Part shown: positions 25,632 through 37,213 of the stretch, in pieces | Position numbering within the stretch: the stretch's first letter is position 1 | How the letters are laid out: each line of letters opens with the position of its first letter | Assembly: GCF_020520425.1 (NCBI RefSeq) | Contig: NC_079488.1 | Location: 27,158,247-27,222,246 of the forward strand | Direction of reading: 5' to 3' | Source of the DNA: Spinacia oleracea | Taxonomy: Eukaryota; Streptophyta; Magnoliopsida; Caryophyllales; Amaranthaceae | Length of the DNA: 64,000 bases | Program-made: the position numbers and the translations under genes | Notes under the pieces: generated by a model | What the model was told of the DNA's origin: nothing | What the model saw: only the letters and a program-made list of their open reading frames with translations | The model's database searches: none

Positions 25632-25985
25632 ACGAGGCCATGGGCTCACGCCCATGCCTCGTCGAGTCCAACAAGCAGCAGCCCATGCCACTCGACTGAT
25701 CGTACCGCAAAAGCAGCAAGCCTAGCGAGCTACGCTTGCGCGCAGCCCATGCCCACTGCCGAGGCACGCTGCTGGGCAACGCAGCTGGACGAGCCAGCCA
25801 TCACTGCCCGCGTGCACGATGCGTTGTGCTCGTCGCCTTGCCCACTCGCCCATCCCGCCCACGATCTCGCAGCACTTGATGCTAGGCAGGGCTGCTGACT
25901 TGCACTCTCGTGCCACGCCCTTGCTCGCTGCATTCGTACCGCATGGGCGACGAGCTCCCTTGCTCGTCGCACTATACAACACCCC
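25632..25985 (-). repeat. GC-rich leader tract (truncated element)
   Basis: In the same place as the other leader GC islands, but shorter and with a different internal sequence. Only the edge nearest ACCCTTAAGGGGTGTTGTATAG is well conserved among copies. Confidence 0.75.
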
Positions 25986-26784
25986 TTAAGGGTAACACTT
26001 AGCGTCCATTGCTTTGTGCATGCAAGATTCGTGAACGGATTTGATAAAAATCGAAACTTTATTACTTTATAGACGAATTAATAGACGAATTAATAAATCA
26101 TATTAGTTTCATGAAATTAGGGCGAAAAATCGAAAATTTATTATTCAAATTAATTTCCGATTGCATTATTTTAATGGATTCAAATCTAGGTCATAAATTT
26201 TAAAACTTTTAACTTTTAACAACTTTTATGGTGGTTTTTAATCATGTATTCCTAATTAAATTGCTAATTAATTATGAAAATCAAATCAAATTCTAAATTA
26301 TTCGAATTTCAACAAATTAATTACAATTACAAATTAGGTTGTATAATTAACAAGCTTAGGCATTAAAATTGTTAAACATATACAGTAGGTCAATCATACA
26401 TTCAAGATTTACAAACAAGAATCGCAAATATTTAATTTAACATCTTAAAAATTACAAATTTTGCGTTCGAAAAACTAAAACCTCCGAAAAGTCATAGTTA
26501 GGCTTCGAATTTGTGAATTCTGGATTCGCAATCAAATCTTTGATTTTAGTCAAAATTTTAAAACGCCGTTTACATGCGAAATTCACTATAAATTTATACG
26601 ATTCCGAACAATATTGACTAAACTGCCGAAAATTCTGCGAACATTATAATTAAATAATGGCACGAATTTGCAATTAATTACAAAAATCGAAAGTAATCAC
26701 CCCTTTAATTCATTGCAAATTTATAAAATTTAACCATGTTAACAATAATTTATTATGGAATTAATTAGAGGCTCGTGATACCAC

Positions 26785-28161
26785 TGTTAGGTTATGACAA
26801 ATATAAAACATATATTTCATGGGGAAAAACCATAAAGCCAGGAATCCAAATTAATTGCCACATAACAATTAGCATAATTTAGGATGCATACATTCGAAGC
26901 GTGCCTTCCCTAGCTGCTCCTGAACCGAACAAGAACAAGTTTAGGACTCCAAGTGTAATCCCTCCGTAGATAGTCCACAACACGTTCGGGTCCGCCTTAG
27001 ATTATGTGGCAAATTATTAACTTTAGTTTTTAACTTAAAAATATATGAATACTTGAATTGGGTGATTATAAATTGTGAATGCCATCACCTATTTATAGGG
27101 TAGGATAATCGGAACTAGAAGCCTACTAGGTTTCAATTAATCTAATCCTATTAGAATTAGATATTAATTAAAACTATTAAGTTAATGTTTAATTCAACAA
27201 CTAACTCTAGTAGCTTTAGGAAATTAATCTTTAATCTAATCCTAATTTCTTAAGGATTCGATGCATGCACGAACTCAACGCACACACGCACGCACAGCCC
27301 ACGAGGGGCGCTGGGCAGACGCGCGCGCAAAGTGCTCGGCCCACAGCGTTGCAGCCCACTGGCCTCGCTTGGGCCTGGCCTTGCGCTTTGCTTGGCTGGG
27401 CCTTGCGATGCTGGCGGGCTACCTTGCTGTCTTGCGCGCATGGGCTTGCTAGGCGCAGGCCTGGCTTCGTGCTGGGCCTTGCGTCTAGCAAGCTCGTCCG
27501 ATGTTTATTTCGTACGACGCGCTTCCGATTAATTTTCCGATTCCGGAATTCATTTCCGATTCGAACAATATTTAATATTTCCGATTCCGGAATTAATTTC
27601 CGTTTCGAACAAATATTTAATATTTCCAATTACGGAATTATTTTTCGATTTCGATAATATTTCTGATTCCAGTAATATTTCCGTTACCGGTAATATTTCC
27701 GATTCCGACAATATTTCTATTTCCGATAATATTTTCCGACACGTACCATGTTTCCGTTTCCGGCAACATCTACGACTTGGATAATATTTATATTTCCGTC
27801 ATGTTCAATATTCCCGTTTTCGGCAATATCATCATTTCCGGAGTATTCATATTTTGCCTTTTGACGATTTCAGCTCCCACTGGAACCGAGATCCGTCGTT
27901 TCCGAATATTCATAAATAGAGTATTTAATTCACTTAAATACTTGATCCGTTCACGTACTATTTGTGTGACCCTACAGGTTCAGTCAAGAGTAAGTTGTGG
28001 ATTAATATTATTAATTCCACTCGAACTGAAGCGGCCTCTATCTAGGCATACAGCTCACTTGGTCTTACTGAATTATGAACTTGCATAATAATTAATACTG
28101 AACCGCATTTGTTATACTTAGCATTAAATGCATACTTGGACTAAAGGCATTAATTCCTTCA
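26785..28161 (-). repeat. 5' LTR of the truncated element
   Basis: 1377 bp, beginning TGAAGGAATTAATGCC and ending CTAACA on the minus strand. It is more diverged from the other LTRs in the window. It retains the TATA region (CTATAAATAGG, near 27100), the GC-rich module (27250-27500) and the CGGAAATATT tract (27530-27850). Confidence 0.9.
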
Positions 28162-28352
28162 AAAATAACCTTTTTCAGAAAATTTTTAACACTAACATAA
28201 AATAGATGAGAATTTAAGAAGAAAAGAAGGTAGTTTGCTGAAACCGGGGTATACTTTCTCGGACAGACTTACAGTAAAAGCTACTTCACATATCTGTTGG
28301 ACTTTGATTCATTTGGTTACAACTTACAAATATAAGCAATCTATATCTATTA

Positions 28353-28603
28353 TTCCCTCCGTATTTTAAAAAGAGATACACTTTCCCTAAACGGCCGTAT
28401 TTTAAAAAGAGATACACTTTTCTTTTTTGACATGTTTTAGTCCCCACTTCCAATGTATTAATATTCCTCTCTTTCTTGTGGTCCCTATACATAATAATTA
28501 ATTTACCCATTACCTCACTTTCATATTATTTAAATAAATTCAACTCACTCTCCTAAAACTGTGTGTTGGTCAAAGTGTATCTCTTTTTAAAATACGGAGG
28601 GAG
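28353..28603. mobile_element. Stowaway-like MITE
   Basis: 251 bp flanked by TA (28351-28352 and 28604-28605). Inverted ends are [CT]TCCCTCCGTATTTTAAAAAG and its complement. The left terminal sequence is partly repeated again at 28395-28420, an internal duplication. No coding capacity, as expected of Tc1/mariner-derived MITEs. Confidence 0.85.
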
Positions 28604-28605
28604 TA

Positions 28606-29592
28606 CTTATACTAAAAGACACACCAGGAATGACACGTGTCACGTCCTAGTGAGTCCTTAGTATTTTTTTTCTTTTTTTTAAAAAATAATTTAAGTATCT
28701 TTTAAAATATCTAATTTCCTGGTTTTGTTCTTATTCTTTCTTTTTATTTAATATAATAGAAGTATATATGAAAAAATAAATTTTGACCTCATGTATTACG
28801 ACAAGGATAAAAGAAATATATTATTACTGATTTGAAGAATATATAGGTTAGGAATGGAAAAAATTCATAGTATTTTTAATATTATTGTTTCTATCATATA
28901 CGTAGTAAGCTATTACGAAAACTCCGTAAAAGACAAATAGCAAAATATTTTTTGATTTTCATATAAAATTTTCAAAAAAAATGCATTATACTCTTAACCT
29001 ACAATAGTTAATAAATAAATAAACAAATTACACTGCAATGTGTTATTATACGACCATACCCAAACAAAAAAAAAATGTAAAACAAGTATTAAAAAGTGGG
29101 TCCAACAAAATTACTTATAAACCTGAAAGTCTGTTATATACCCAATCTAAAAAATAGGGTATTATAACTGATTATGGTTATCAAATCAATACCATATCAG
29201 ATTTTGGATAGATCGAGGGTACAGGTATGGTAACGGTTACAGATATTATTCAATTCCAAAAGAAAATGATATCTAATAATTCTCTGATAAGTTTTTTTCA
29301 ACTAAAATATTTATGTCAAAACTCTAAACTCCTAAAATAGCACTAATCACTTTTCAATCCAAATAAATAATACTTTTCTCTGATTTTCCCAATAACCGTC
29401 GATAAAAATTGATTTTATTTTATTAAAAACTTCGTTTAAATAAATTATTCAGAACAGAAAAAAAAATTTAGTCTCATTCGTGCGTTGCATGGGACCTAAC
29501 ATAGTAATATACTAAAAGAGAGGAAATCAATGTGGTGATGACAAATGTCACTCGTTGATTTGTCTCTCTTTTAATAGAAAATTAATCTATAT
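28606..29592. other. AT-rich spacer with Helitron-like 3' end
   Basis: No gene seen. At 29479-29497 the sequence CGTGCGTTGCATGGGACCTAA is cut to an imperfect hairpin plus CTAA, like the ends at 873 and 1343. A related sequence beginning ATACTAAAAGAGAGG follows at 29511. Confidence 0.35.
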
Positions 29593-31688
29593 AATATAAT
29601 AAAAGAGAGGAAATCAATATGGTGGTGAAAAATGTCACTCATTGATTCGCCTCTCTTATAAATATTAAAAAAAAATTATAAAAAATAAGATATTTGATTC
29701 TGTAATAATTTTGTTAACTTTCCCCTCAACGAAGTATTTGATTCAATTTTCCTAAAAAAATTCATTCTACACATGGTAATGATTTGTAAATCATCTTTTT
29801 TGTATTTTGGTAATAAATATAACAATGGTTAAGATTATCTTTTTATAAAATATTACGTAGTAGGATTTATATAAAACATTAAGAGTGGTTTACTGATTTG
29901 TACGGGGTACATAACTAGAACATAATTAAATTAGAAAATCGTTCAATATTTTAACAACTAAATTCAATAATTATAACCTCCGTTGATTGTAAATTTGATA
30001 ACTATCAGTCTATCACAGCCATTGATAGAAATATTTTACTACTTTAAAAAAAAAATATAACTTCCTTAAAAATGAGCAAACTTGCATAATCTAATCTATC
30101 CACTCTTGCGTAATTCCTCAATTATGTAATTGCTCAATTTTTTAGATGCAACTCTTTGATATTTACACTAGCTATTATATTGACACCAATCACACATCTT
30201 TCTATTTTTCCTGTTTTTTGGTGATTAGTAATACTTTATGATGAACATAGTCATATATTTCATAGGATTTTGTTGGATTAGTCTAAATTCTTACAAAACA
30301 CTACACCATATTTTTTAAAATAAATTTTACTCCAAAAAAATGGAAGAAATAGTAAACAAGAAAATTGATGTGCAACTTAGGTGGTCATCTCTACTTAAAA
30401 AAGCTCCTTCAAATATTTTAGGCTAAACAATTTAATTATATTTTAGTCAATTTTTAACAAACATTTGTATACATAGTACTATACTAAAAGAGAGGCAAAT
30501 CGATGTGGAGTTGTCAAATGTGGCTCTCTGGTTTTCCTCTCTTATAATATAAATAACTAATCATGCTAAAACAATTATTATACTTCGTATATGTTTTACC
30601 TAAAAAAAGTATTATACTAAAACAGAGGAAGCCAATTGGTGATGACAAATGTCACTCATTGATTCGCCTCTCTTATAAATATTAAAAATAAAACTATAAA
30701 AAATAAAATGTTTAATTCTATAATAATTTTGTTAACGTTCCCCACATAAAAGTATTTAATTCTATTTTCCTGAGAAAAAAAATCATTCTATACATGGAAA
30801 TGATTTGTAAATCATCTTCTCCATAGGTAATAAATATAACCAATATAAGATTATCTTTTTATAAAATATTATATAGTAGGATTTTTATAAAACATTAAGA
30901 GTAGTTTACTGATTTGTACAGAGTACATAATTAGAATACAAATAAATTAGAAAATCGTTCCATATTTTAACAACTAAATTAAATAATTATAACCGCCATT
31001 GATTGTACTACTTTATACGTAGTTTATTTAGCAATTAAATTCGATAACTATCAGTCTATCAACGCCATTGATAGTAATATTTTACTAGTTTAAAAAAATA
31101 TAACTTCCTTAAAAATGAGCAAAACTTGCGTAATATACTCTATATACTCTTGTGTAATTCCTCAATTTTTTGATGCAACTCTTTGATATTTACACTAGCT
31201 ATTATATTGACACCAATCATACATCTTTCTACTTTTTCTGTTTTTTGTTGATTATTAATACTTTATGATGAACATAGTCATGTATTTCGTAGCATTTTGT
31301 TGGATTTGTCTAAATACTGACATAACATTATACCATTTTTTAAAAATAATTTTTACTAATTGGTATTAATAGTTGAAGTTACTTACTAACAACCGTGAAA
31401 ATAAAAGTGGTTTATCCAAAAAAAAATAAGAAGTAGTAAACAAGAAAATTGATGCGCAACTTAGGTGGTCCTCTCCACTTAAAAAAGCTCCTCCAAACCT
31501 TTTAGGCTAAACAATTTAATTATATTTTAGTCAATTTTTAACAAACATTTTTATACATAGTAATATAATAAAAGAGAGGCAAATCGATGTGGAGCTGTCA
31601 AACGCCGCTCTCTGATTTTCCTCTCTTTATAATATAAATAACTAACCATGCAAAAATTAATAGACTTCGTATATGTTTTACCTAAAAT
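29593..31688 (+). repeat. ~1-kb tandem direct duplication
   Basis: Two diverged copies, about 29593-30603 and 30606-31688. Each begins near ATA(A/C)TAAAA(G/C)AGAGGAA and runs through the shared blocks TTCGCCTCTCTTATAAATATT, GATTTGTAAATCATCTT and TTTGATGCAACTCTTTGATA-like sequence. Each ends near AGAGAGGCAAATCGATGTGGAG...TTCGTATATGTTTTACCTAAAA. AT-rich and non-coding. The repeated ATACTAAAAGAGAGG start also appears at 29511 and 31795. It may be a Helitron-related or other non-autonomous element family. Confidence 0.7.
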
Positions 31689-33011
31689 CTTCTAATTACT
31701 TATGGTAATAATTGATTATATTACAAAATACTTACTTATTCATGTTAATATATTTCTTAATTTAAATCTGTATCTATAGGTATATAATCCGTACTATACT
31801 AAAAGATAGGCAAATCAATATGGAGAAATTGTGTAATATACTGGATGTACTGAATATGTATAACGAACGTTTATCTTTGATCGTTTGTTATATTATCCAA
31901 TGAAAAATATTTGCATGCAATTTCTGATAACCGATATAGAAAATCTTAAAATTGTTGAAGTTTTACTATCACTTAAAGTATTATAATACTATCAAGTTTT
32001 TAAGAATTTGAGTCATATAATGAATACAGATATACATAACAAACATTAACTCTTGATTTAACCTATTTAACAAGGTTGTCTCAAACATTTTATTAGGCTA
32101 TGCTAACTAACAAAATGAGACCCTAGCCATATACTTTTTTATGACGGGCCCTAACCTATACTTAATCTTAAATATCAAAAATAACTTTTTGCCACATTCT
32201 CATTATCGTAATCCGTAATATTTTTATACGGAGCTCAGATAATAATTTTTTGCTCATATTAGAAGTCTTAAAGGCATGTTGATTTAAATCTAGACTAATA
32301 TATAGTAATCAACTATTTACAAAATCATAAGATCTTGATGATTAAATTTCTTTATTATTAATATGTTTGCAACAACACTATATTTTTACATGTAATGTAA
32401 ATGATTGCAATATCACTTAAAAATTTTGTGCAAAATTAAATTTATATATGTAAATGGTGCATCACACGTGATGATGGGCGCGAGTTTGAATTCAAGATTG
32501 GGATAACGACAAAGATAAACATAGACGATTGACTAATGCTGACTAACAAATACAGATTTGTTGTTAGTGGGAGGGTACAAGGATAACATGTACCCTTGGT
32601 GAAGGGTCGAGTTTGAATTGATTTGATTTGAGAATGCTCACCAAATCCTAATTATGTATGTCACTTTTAAATATTCTTATCAATATTATAGCTAATACAA
32701 TCAATTTTTATATCATCAAAAACTTATGTCAATATATTTGAAAGTTACGAAGTAGTTGAAAGGAAAAATGGATTATTTATCGAACATAAGGATATCAGAT
32801 TGTCAGCGGGACGGATTTTTTGGGAGACCCTGTGCATCCGCCCCAAGTGGGCGGGAAAGGAGGAAAGTTTGGTGGATGATGGGTGTAAAAAAATTATTCG
32901 TCGCGGGTGACGGGGGTGATGATGGATTTTAGATTAGACTCGCCCGCTCACTAATTTTTCATCTAATTGATTATGAATATATAAAATAATTTACTACTAA
33001 CTTACATATTA
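31689..33011. other. AT-rich spacer, no gene seen
   Basis: No coding signal. A more GC-balanced stretch at 32460-32640 and another at 32800-32940 have no feature I can name. Confidence 0.4.
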
Positions 33012-33365
33012 CTCCCTCCGTTCCTAAATAAGTGTCACATTTCCATTTTTGGCGTTTCCTTATAAGTGTCACATTTCTATTTTTGAACATGTACTTTTCT
33101 CACTTTTCCATACACTTTTCACACTTTTTCATACACTTTTCCCACTTTTCTATAAATCATAATTACTTTTACTTACACATTCTACACTTTTCCACTTTTC
33201 AATCCCCACATACACTTTTATTTGTACTTTATTCAATTAAACAATTATCTACTTTATCCTTTCCCCAAAAAAAACATTCTCAATCATTAACTCTTACACA
33301 CTTTACAATTTTATTAATTACCGTGCCCGAGCCCAAATGTGGCACTTATTTAGGAATGGAGGGAG
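33012..33365. mobile_element. Stowaway-like MITE
   Basis: 354 bp flanked by TA (33010-33011 and 33366-33367). Inverted ends are CTCCCTCCGTTCCTAAATAA and its complement. The interior is a low-complexity run of CACTTTTC-type repeats, which opens a spurious frame. It ends 31 bp before the LTR at 33397. Confidence 0.9.
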
Positions 33366-33396
33366 TACAATATTTTATTTATTTTAGTCAATTACT

Positions 33397-34018
33397 TGAA
33401 GGAAATAATGCCCTTGGTCCAAGTATGCATTTAATGTTAAGTCTAATAAATGCGGTTCAGTATTAACTAATAAGTTAATAATTCAGTGAGATCAAGTGAG
33501 CGTGTGCGTGTTACACGAATCCTAAAGCTATCGGGATTCGTCATATGATTAAATCCTAATCCTAATAGATAAAGTTTATTTAATAGAGTCCTAGCAGGAT
33601 TCTAATTAAACTAAAATAGTATTCTAATAGGATTATAAGTCCTTTTCCATAACTCTATAAATAGGTGCCTAGGGTCACAAATTTATACACAAAATTGAAG
33701 TATTCAAAGGTAAGATTTTGAAGCAAAAATCAGCCAAACACTTGCAACCATTTTAGCCGAATATTCCTAGGAACCTTAAGGGCGATTCTAGTTGGTCAAG
33801 CTTAAGACGGATCCGGACGTGCTGTGGACTATCTACGGAGGGACGACACTTGGAGTCCTAAAGAGTTGTTCTTGTTCGGTTCGTGCGCAGCTAGGGAAGG
33901 CACGCTACAAAGTGTATGCATCTAAATTATGCTATATGATTATGTGTAAATAATATGTTTCCTGGCATTAAGGTTTTCCACATGATTTATGTTTTGTCAT
34001 ATGTATCATAACCTAACA
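33397..34018 (+). repeat. 5' LTR with 780-bp internal deletion
   Basis: Only 622 bp because the segment equal to 57193-57972 of the partner LTR is absent. The join reads AAGTGAGC|GTGTGCGTG. The lost part carries the CGGAAATATT tract and the GC-rich module. TATA box (CTATAAATAGG, near 33655), primer-proximal part and both ends remain. Confidence 0.9.
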
Positions 34019-34020
34019 GT

Positions 34021-34036
34021 GGTATCACGAGCCTCT
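34021..34036 (+). promoter_or_regulatory. Primer-binding site, variant
   Basis: TGGTATCACGAGCCTC follows the LTR end after GT. It matches the tRNA-iMet complement for eight bases and then has an extra C, as in the intact copia element. Confidence 0.7.
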
Positions 34037-34794
34037 TATTATTAACATAATCTAAATTGCATGACATGGTTAAATTTTACAAATTTGCAAAGAATTAAAA
34101 GGGGTGATTAATTTTCGTAATTGTTAATTAATTGCAAATTGCGTTTATTTAATTATATGTACGCGGTTTTTTGGCAATTTATTCGTTACTTAACAAAATC
34201 GAGTGATTTTTGTGTCAATTCCGCAAGTAAAAGGCATTCTAAAATTATGACAAAAATAATATTTTACGGCCAAACCCAGAATTCCCAAATTCGAAGCCTA
34301 ACTATGACTTTTCGGAGGTTTTAGTTTTTCGAAAGCAAAAGTTTGTAAATTTAAGATGTTAAATTGAATATTTGCGATTCTTGTTGATAAATCTTGAGTT
34401 TTTGATTGACCTACTGTATATGTTTAATAAATTTGAATGCCTAGACTTGTTAATTATACAACCTAATTTGTAATTATGATTAATTTGTTGAAATTCGAAT
34501 AATTTAGAATTGATTTGATTTTCATAATTAATTAATAATTTAATTAGGTATCCATGATTAAAAACCACCATAAAAATTGTTAATTTATGTTAAATTTTAA
34601 ATTTTTATGACCTAGATTTGAATCCATGTTAATCGGAAATTAATTGATTAATAAATTTTCGATTTTTCGCCCTAAAATTATGAAATTAATATGTTTTATT
34701 AATTTCTCATTAATTTTGAATTAAAAATTTTAAATTTTTATGAAAAATGCCCATAAATGTTGCACGCACAAAGCAATGGAAGCTACGTGTTACC

Positions 34795-35240
34795 CTTAAG
34801 GGGTGTTGTATAGTGCGGGCACGCGACGACGAGCAAGGGAGCTCGTCGCCCGTGCGGTACGAATGCAGCGAGCAACCAAGTCATGGCATGCGCGCGAGGC
34901 GAGGAACCTGGGCGTGTGTGCTGTGTTGATGGGCGGTGGGCGAAGGGGAGTGGCACAAGGCCGAGGCGCGCGCGCGGGAGAGCGCAAGCTGGGTCGCCCA
35001 ACGAGCACTGCTCCGCGCACCACGAGCGCAGCCTCGCCAATGGTCGATTGCTTGCGACTAGCAAGCGATGCATCCCTTCGGTAGCTGCTGCGAGCGAGCA
35101 AGCATGCTGCGCGCAAGCGTGGCTTGGCTTCCTGCGTTTGCGCGTGGCTGCTGCTGACATTGTGCCATGGCCATGCGATCGGTCGTGCACACGATGGGGC
35201 TTGGGCGCAAGCCCAAGTGCTCGTCGTGTTACGATTGAGT
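34795..35240 (+). repeat. GC-rich leader tract (outer element)
   Basis: Starts after the conserved TTACCCTTAAGGGGTGTTGT and ends before the AT-rich leader resumes at about 35245. Internal sequence differs from the tracts of relatives except near the left border. Confidence 0.75.
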
Positions 35241-35244
35241 CGTT

Positions 35245-37061
35245 TTGAATTTTAATTTGAAATTTTCAGTTCGAAATAATTTTAATTAATTTTAAAATTA
35301 ATAATTTAAATTGTTTTCTTGGATTTTAATTTTGAATATTATAATTATTATAAATTTCAATTTATACTAATTATTTTACTAAAATTAAACCTTGAATTAA
35401 TTTAAATTCGCTTAAATCAACTGAAAAATAAATTAAACTAAATGGATTCGATTATAATTTTATATGAGCTTTAAATTTTAATTAAACTTGTATGTTTCCG
35501 GTTAGACTAGAAATACATTTTTATGTTTAAAATTAGTAAAGCATATAAAGTTATTGGTTTAAGTGGGAGCATTTTTAGTCATTAACTCTTGATTAGGTCT
35601 ACAAATCCTTTAAGGTTAAACAACTTGATTAGAATTAATAAGGACTGAATAATTGGTAGATTATTGGTGCCCTTGATTAATTGCTGCAAATATTTAAGTG
35701 ATGCATACAATGTATTTTACTAACCAGCTATGTGGGCCATTCATGATAATGAATGGGTGAATGGTATATATTGTATATGTACTGTTTTGCAGGTTATGAA
35801 GTGACTAGTATGGCCCAAATAGGATAGAAAATATGGTCTGCGTACCATTAATTTGAATGTAATTGGTCTAATACACCAAAGTTTGTTTTTCAATTCAAAT
35901 ATGGTTTGCGTACCATCAAATAGTTGTAATTAGTTTAATTATAGCTTATCCTATTTGAAGAAAATGGCGCCTCCCATGGTGAAATTCAAGACGGAGTTTC
36001 CAATCCATTTTCAAGACGGACTTTGAAGTTGAAGCTTCAAGATGAAGTCGGGCCATACTAGATCACATTTATCTTATGCATGCTTTAAGTTATTTATTGC
36101 TTTAAATATGTCTTAATTATGCATGAGATTATGGCTTGATTATGTTGCATGATTAAGGATTTTAGTTCACTTAAAATCTAACCAACATAGTAAGAGCCTT
36201 AAGTTCCAAAGTTTTTTTTTTTTTATTTTAAAAAAATAGAGTTAAAAGGTGCCATGCCAAAATAACACTTACTTGGATAACCTTTACATCAATCTAGTAA
36301 TAGTTTTACGCTCAGCGAGGTGTTACTTATTGATCCTAAAGGGGTAAGTTACACAAATAATTGTGAGTACATGTTAGTTTTGGTGAAACTCAACGATATA
36401 AGTAAGGAGTCCTTTTATGTCGTGGCAAATTCGATAGGTTTACCTAATAAGCTCTTAGACGTACCTATCAACCAAGAGTAGTTTCTAGACTATTAGCAAA
36501 AGGCTTTTGCTTACCTAAAATATTTTAGAATTGAGTCAAAATACATAATGTGCTTAATTCTTCAATGATTTTAGGGTCTTGGAATCATTTTATTCACACC
36601 TGCCGGAACAATAAATTCGAATAAAATGCAAATGACTTTTTTAAATTGCATGAATGCTTTAATTTTCAAGTTATTACTCATGATAAATGTTTAGACTTTG
36701 CATGCTTCAATGTATGTTTTAATTATTGTTTATAATTAAATATCTTGCACTGCAGTAAATCCTTTTAGAAAGGTAACAGTAAATTTCCTCGATTGGTAGT
36801 GAATCCAAGAACGATTCACGGAAATGAGAGAAAGTGAGCAATTTAAAATGTACGTTTCTTATATCGACTTTTATGGTTGTTTTCGAATATCAAAATCGAA
36901 TGGCAAACCAATTGGTGCTTGTGAATTCAAAATACACTGTAGTTTTGAGATCATAAAGAATTGAGTTTAAAACGCTCAGCTTTACCAATGGTTAACAACC
37001 TAAAATCTTTTTCCATTTAATTCTCGAATGAGTCTAGACCCTAGACATTCGAATAGATCGA
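35245..37061 (+). other. Leader and degenerate interior of the outer element
   Basis: Non-coding. It corresponds in order to the leader of the intact element (for example 35740-36640 matches 42630-43440) and then to the degenerate block seen in reverse at 16085-16600. The sequence at 37040-37076 continues at 52738 once the LINE is removed. Confidence 0.6.
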
Positions 37062-37076
37062 TGCTTAGAGAACTTT
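37062..37076 (+). repeat. LINE target-site duplication, left copy
   Basis: TGCTTAGAGAACTTT, repeated at 52723-52737. Uninterrupted relatives of this site exist on the minus strand at about 16115-16135 and 23900-23930, confirming the insertion point. The last T bases merge with the poly(T). Confidence 0.9.
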
Positions 37077-37213
37077 TTTTTTTGGCAAATAATAATGAGC
37101 TTTATTTACCAAGTAATCAGAGTGTTAACAAACTCTGAAAACACCAAATGTCCAACAGACACAACCAAACACCTAGCTAACCAACACAAGCTAGCTAATG
37201 AGCACAGAGGCTA

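Larger units (their letters stand above)
23228..28161 (-). mobile_element. Truncated LTR retrotransposon of the same family (5' LTR plus leader)
   Basis: Minus-strand element with 5' LTR at 26785-28161, primer-binding site at 26768-26783 and about 3.5 kb of interior collinear with 15430-19268. The downstream half and the 3' LTR are missing. The break joins CACTA array 2 at CCTATATCAAAATAG with only a short shared ATATCAAA-like overlap, suggesting a deletion by illegitimate recombination. There is no coding capacity. Because the 3' end is gone, no target duplication can be tested. Confidence 0.85.

Noticed and set aside
28286..28510. 74-codon frame with a repeated KVYLFLKYG
   Set aside because: Arises from the duplicated terminal sequence of the Stowaway-like MITE.
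33032..33466. 144-codon frame in front of the outer LTR
   Set aside because: Spans the MITE interior repeats and runs into the LTR; no coding character.
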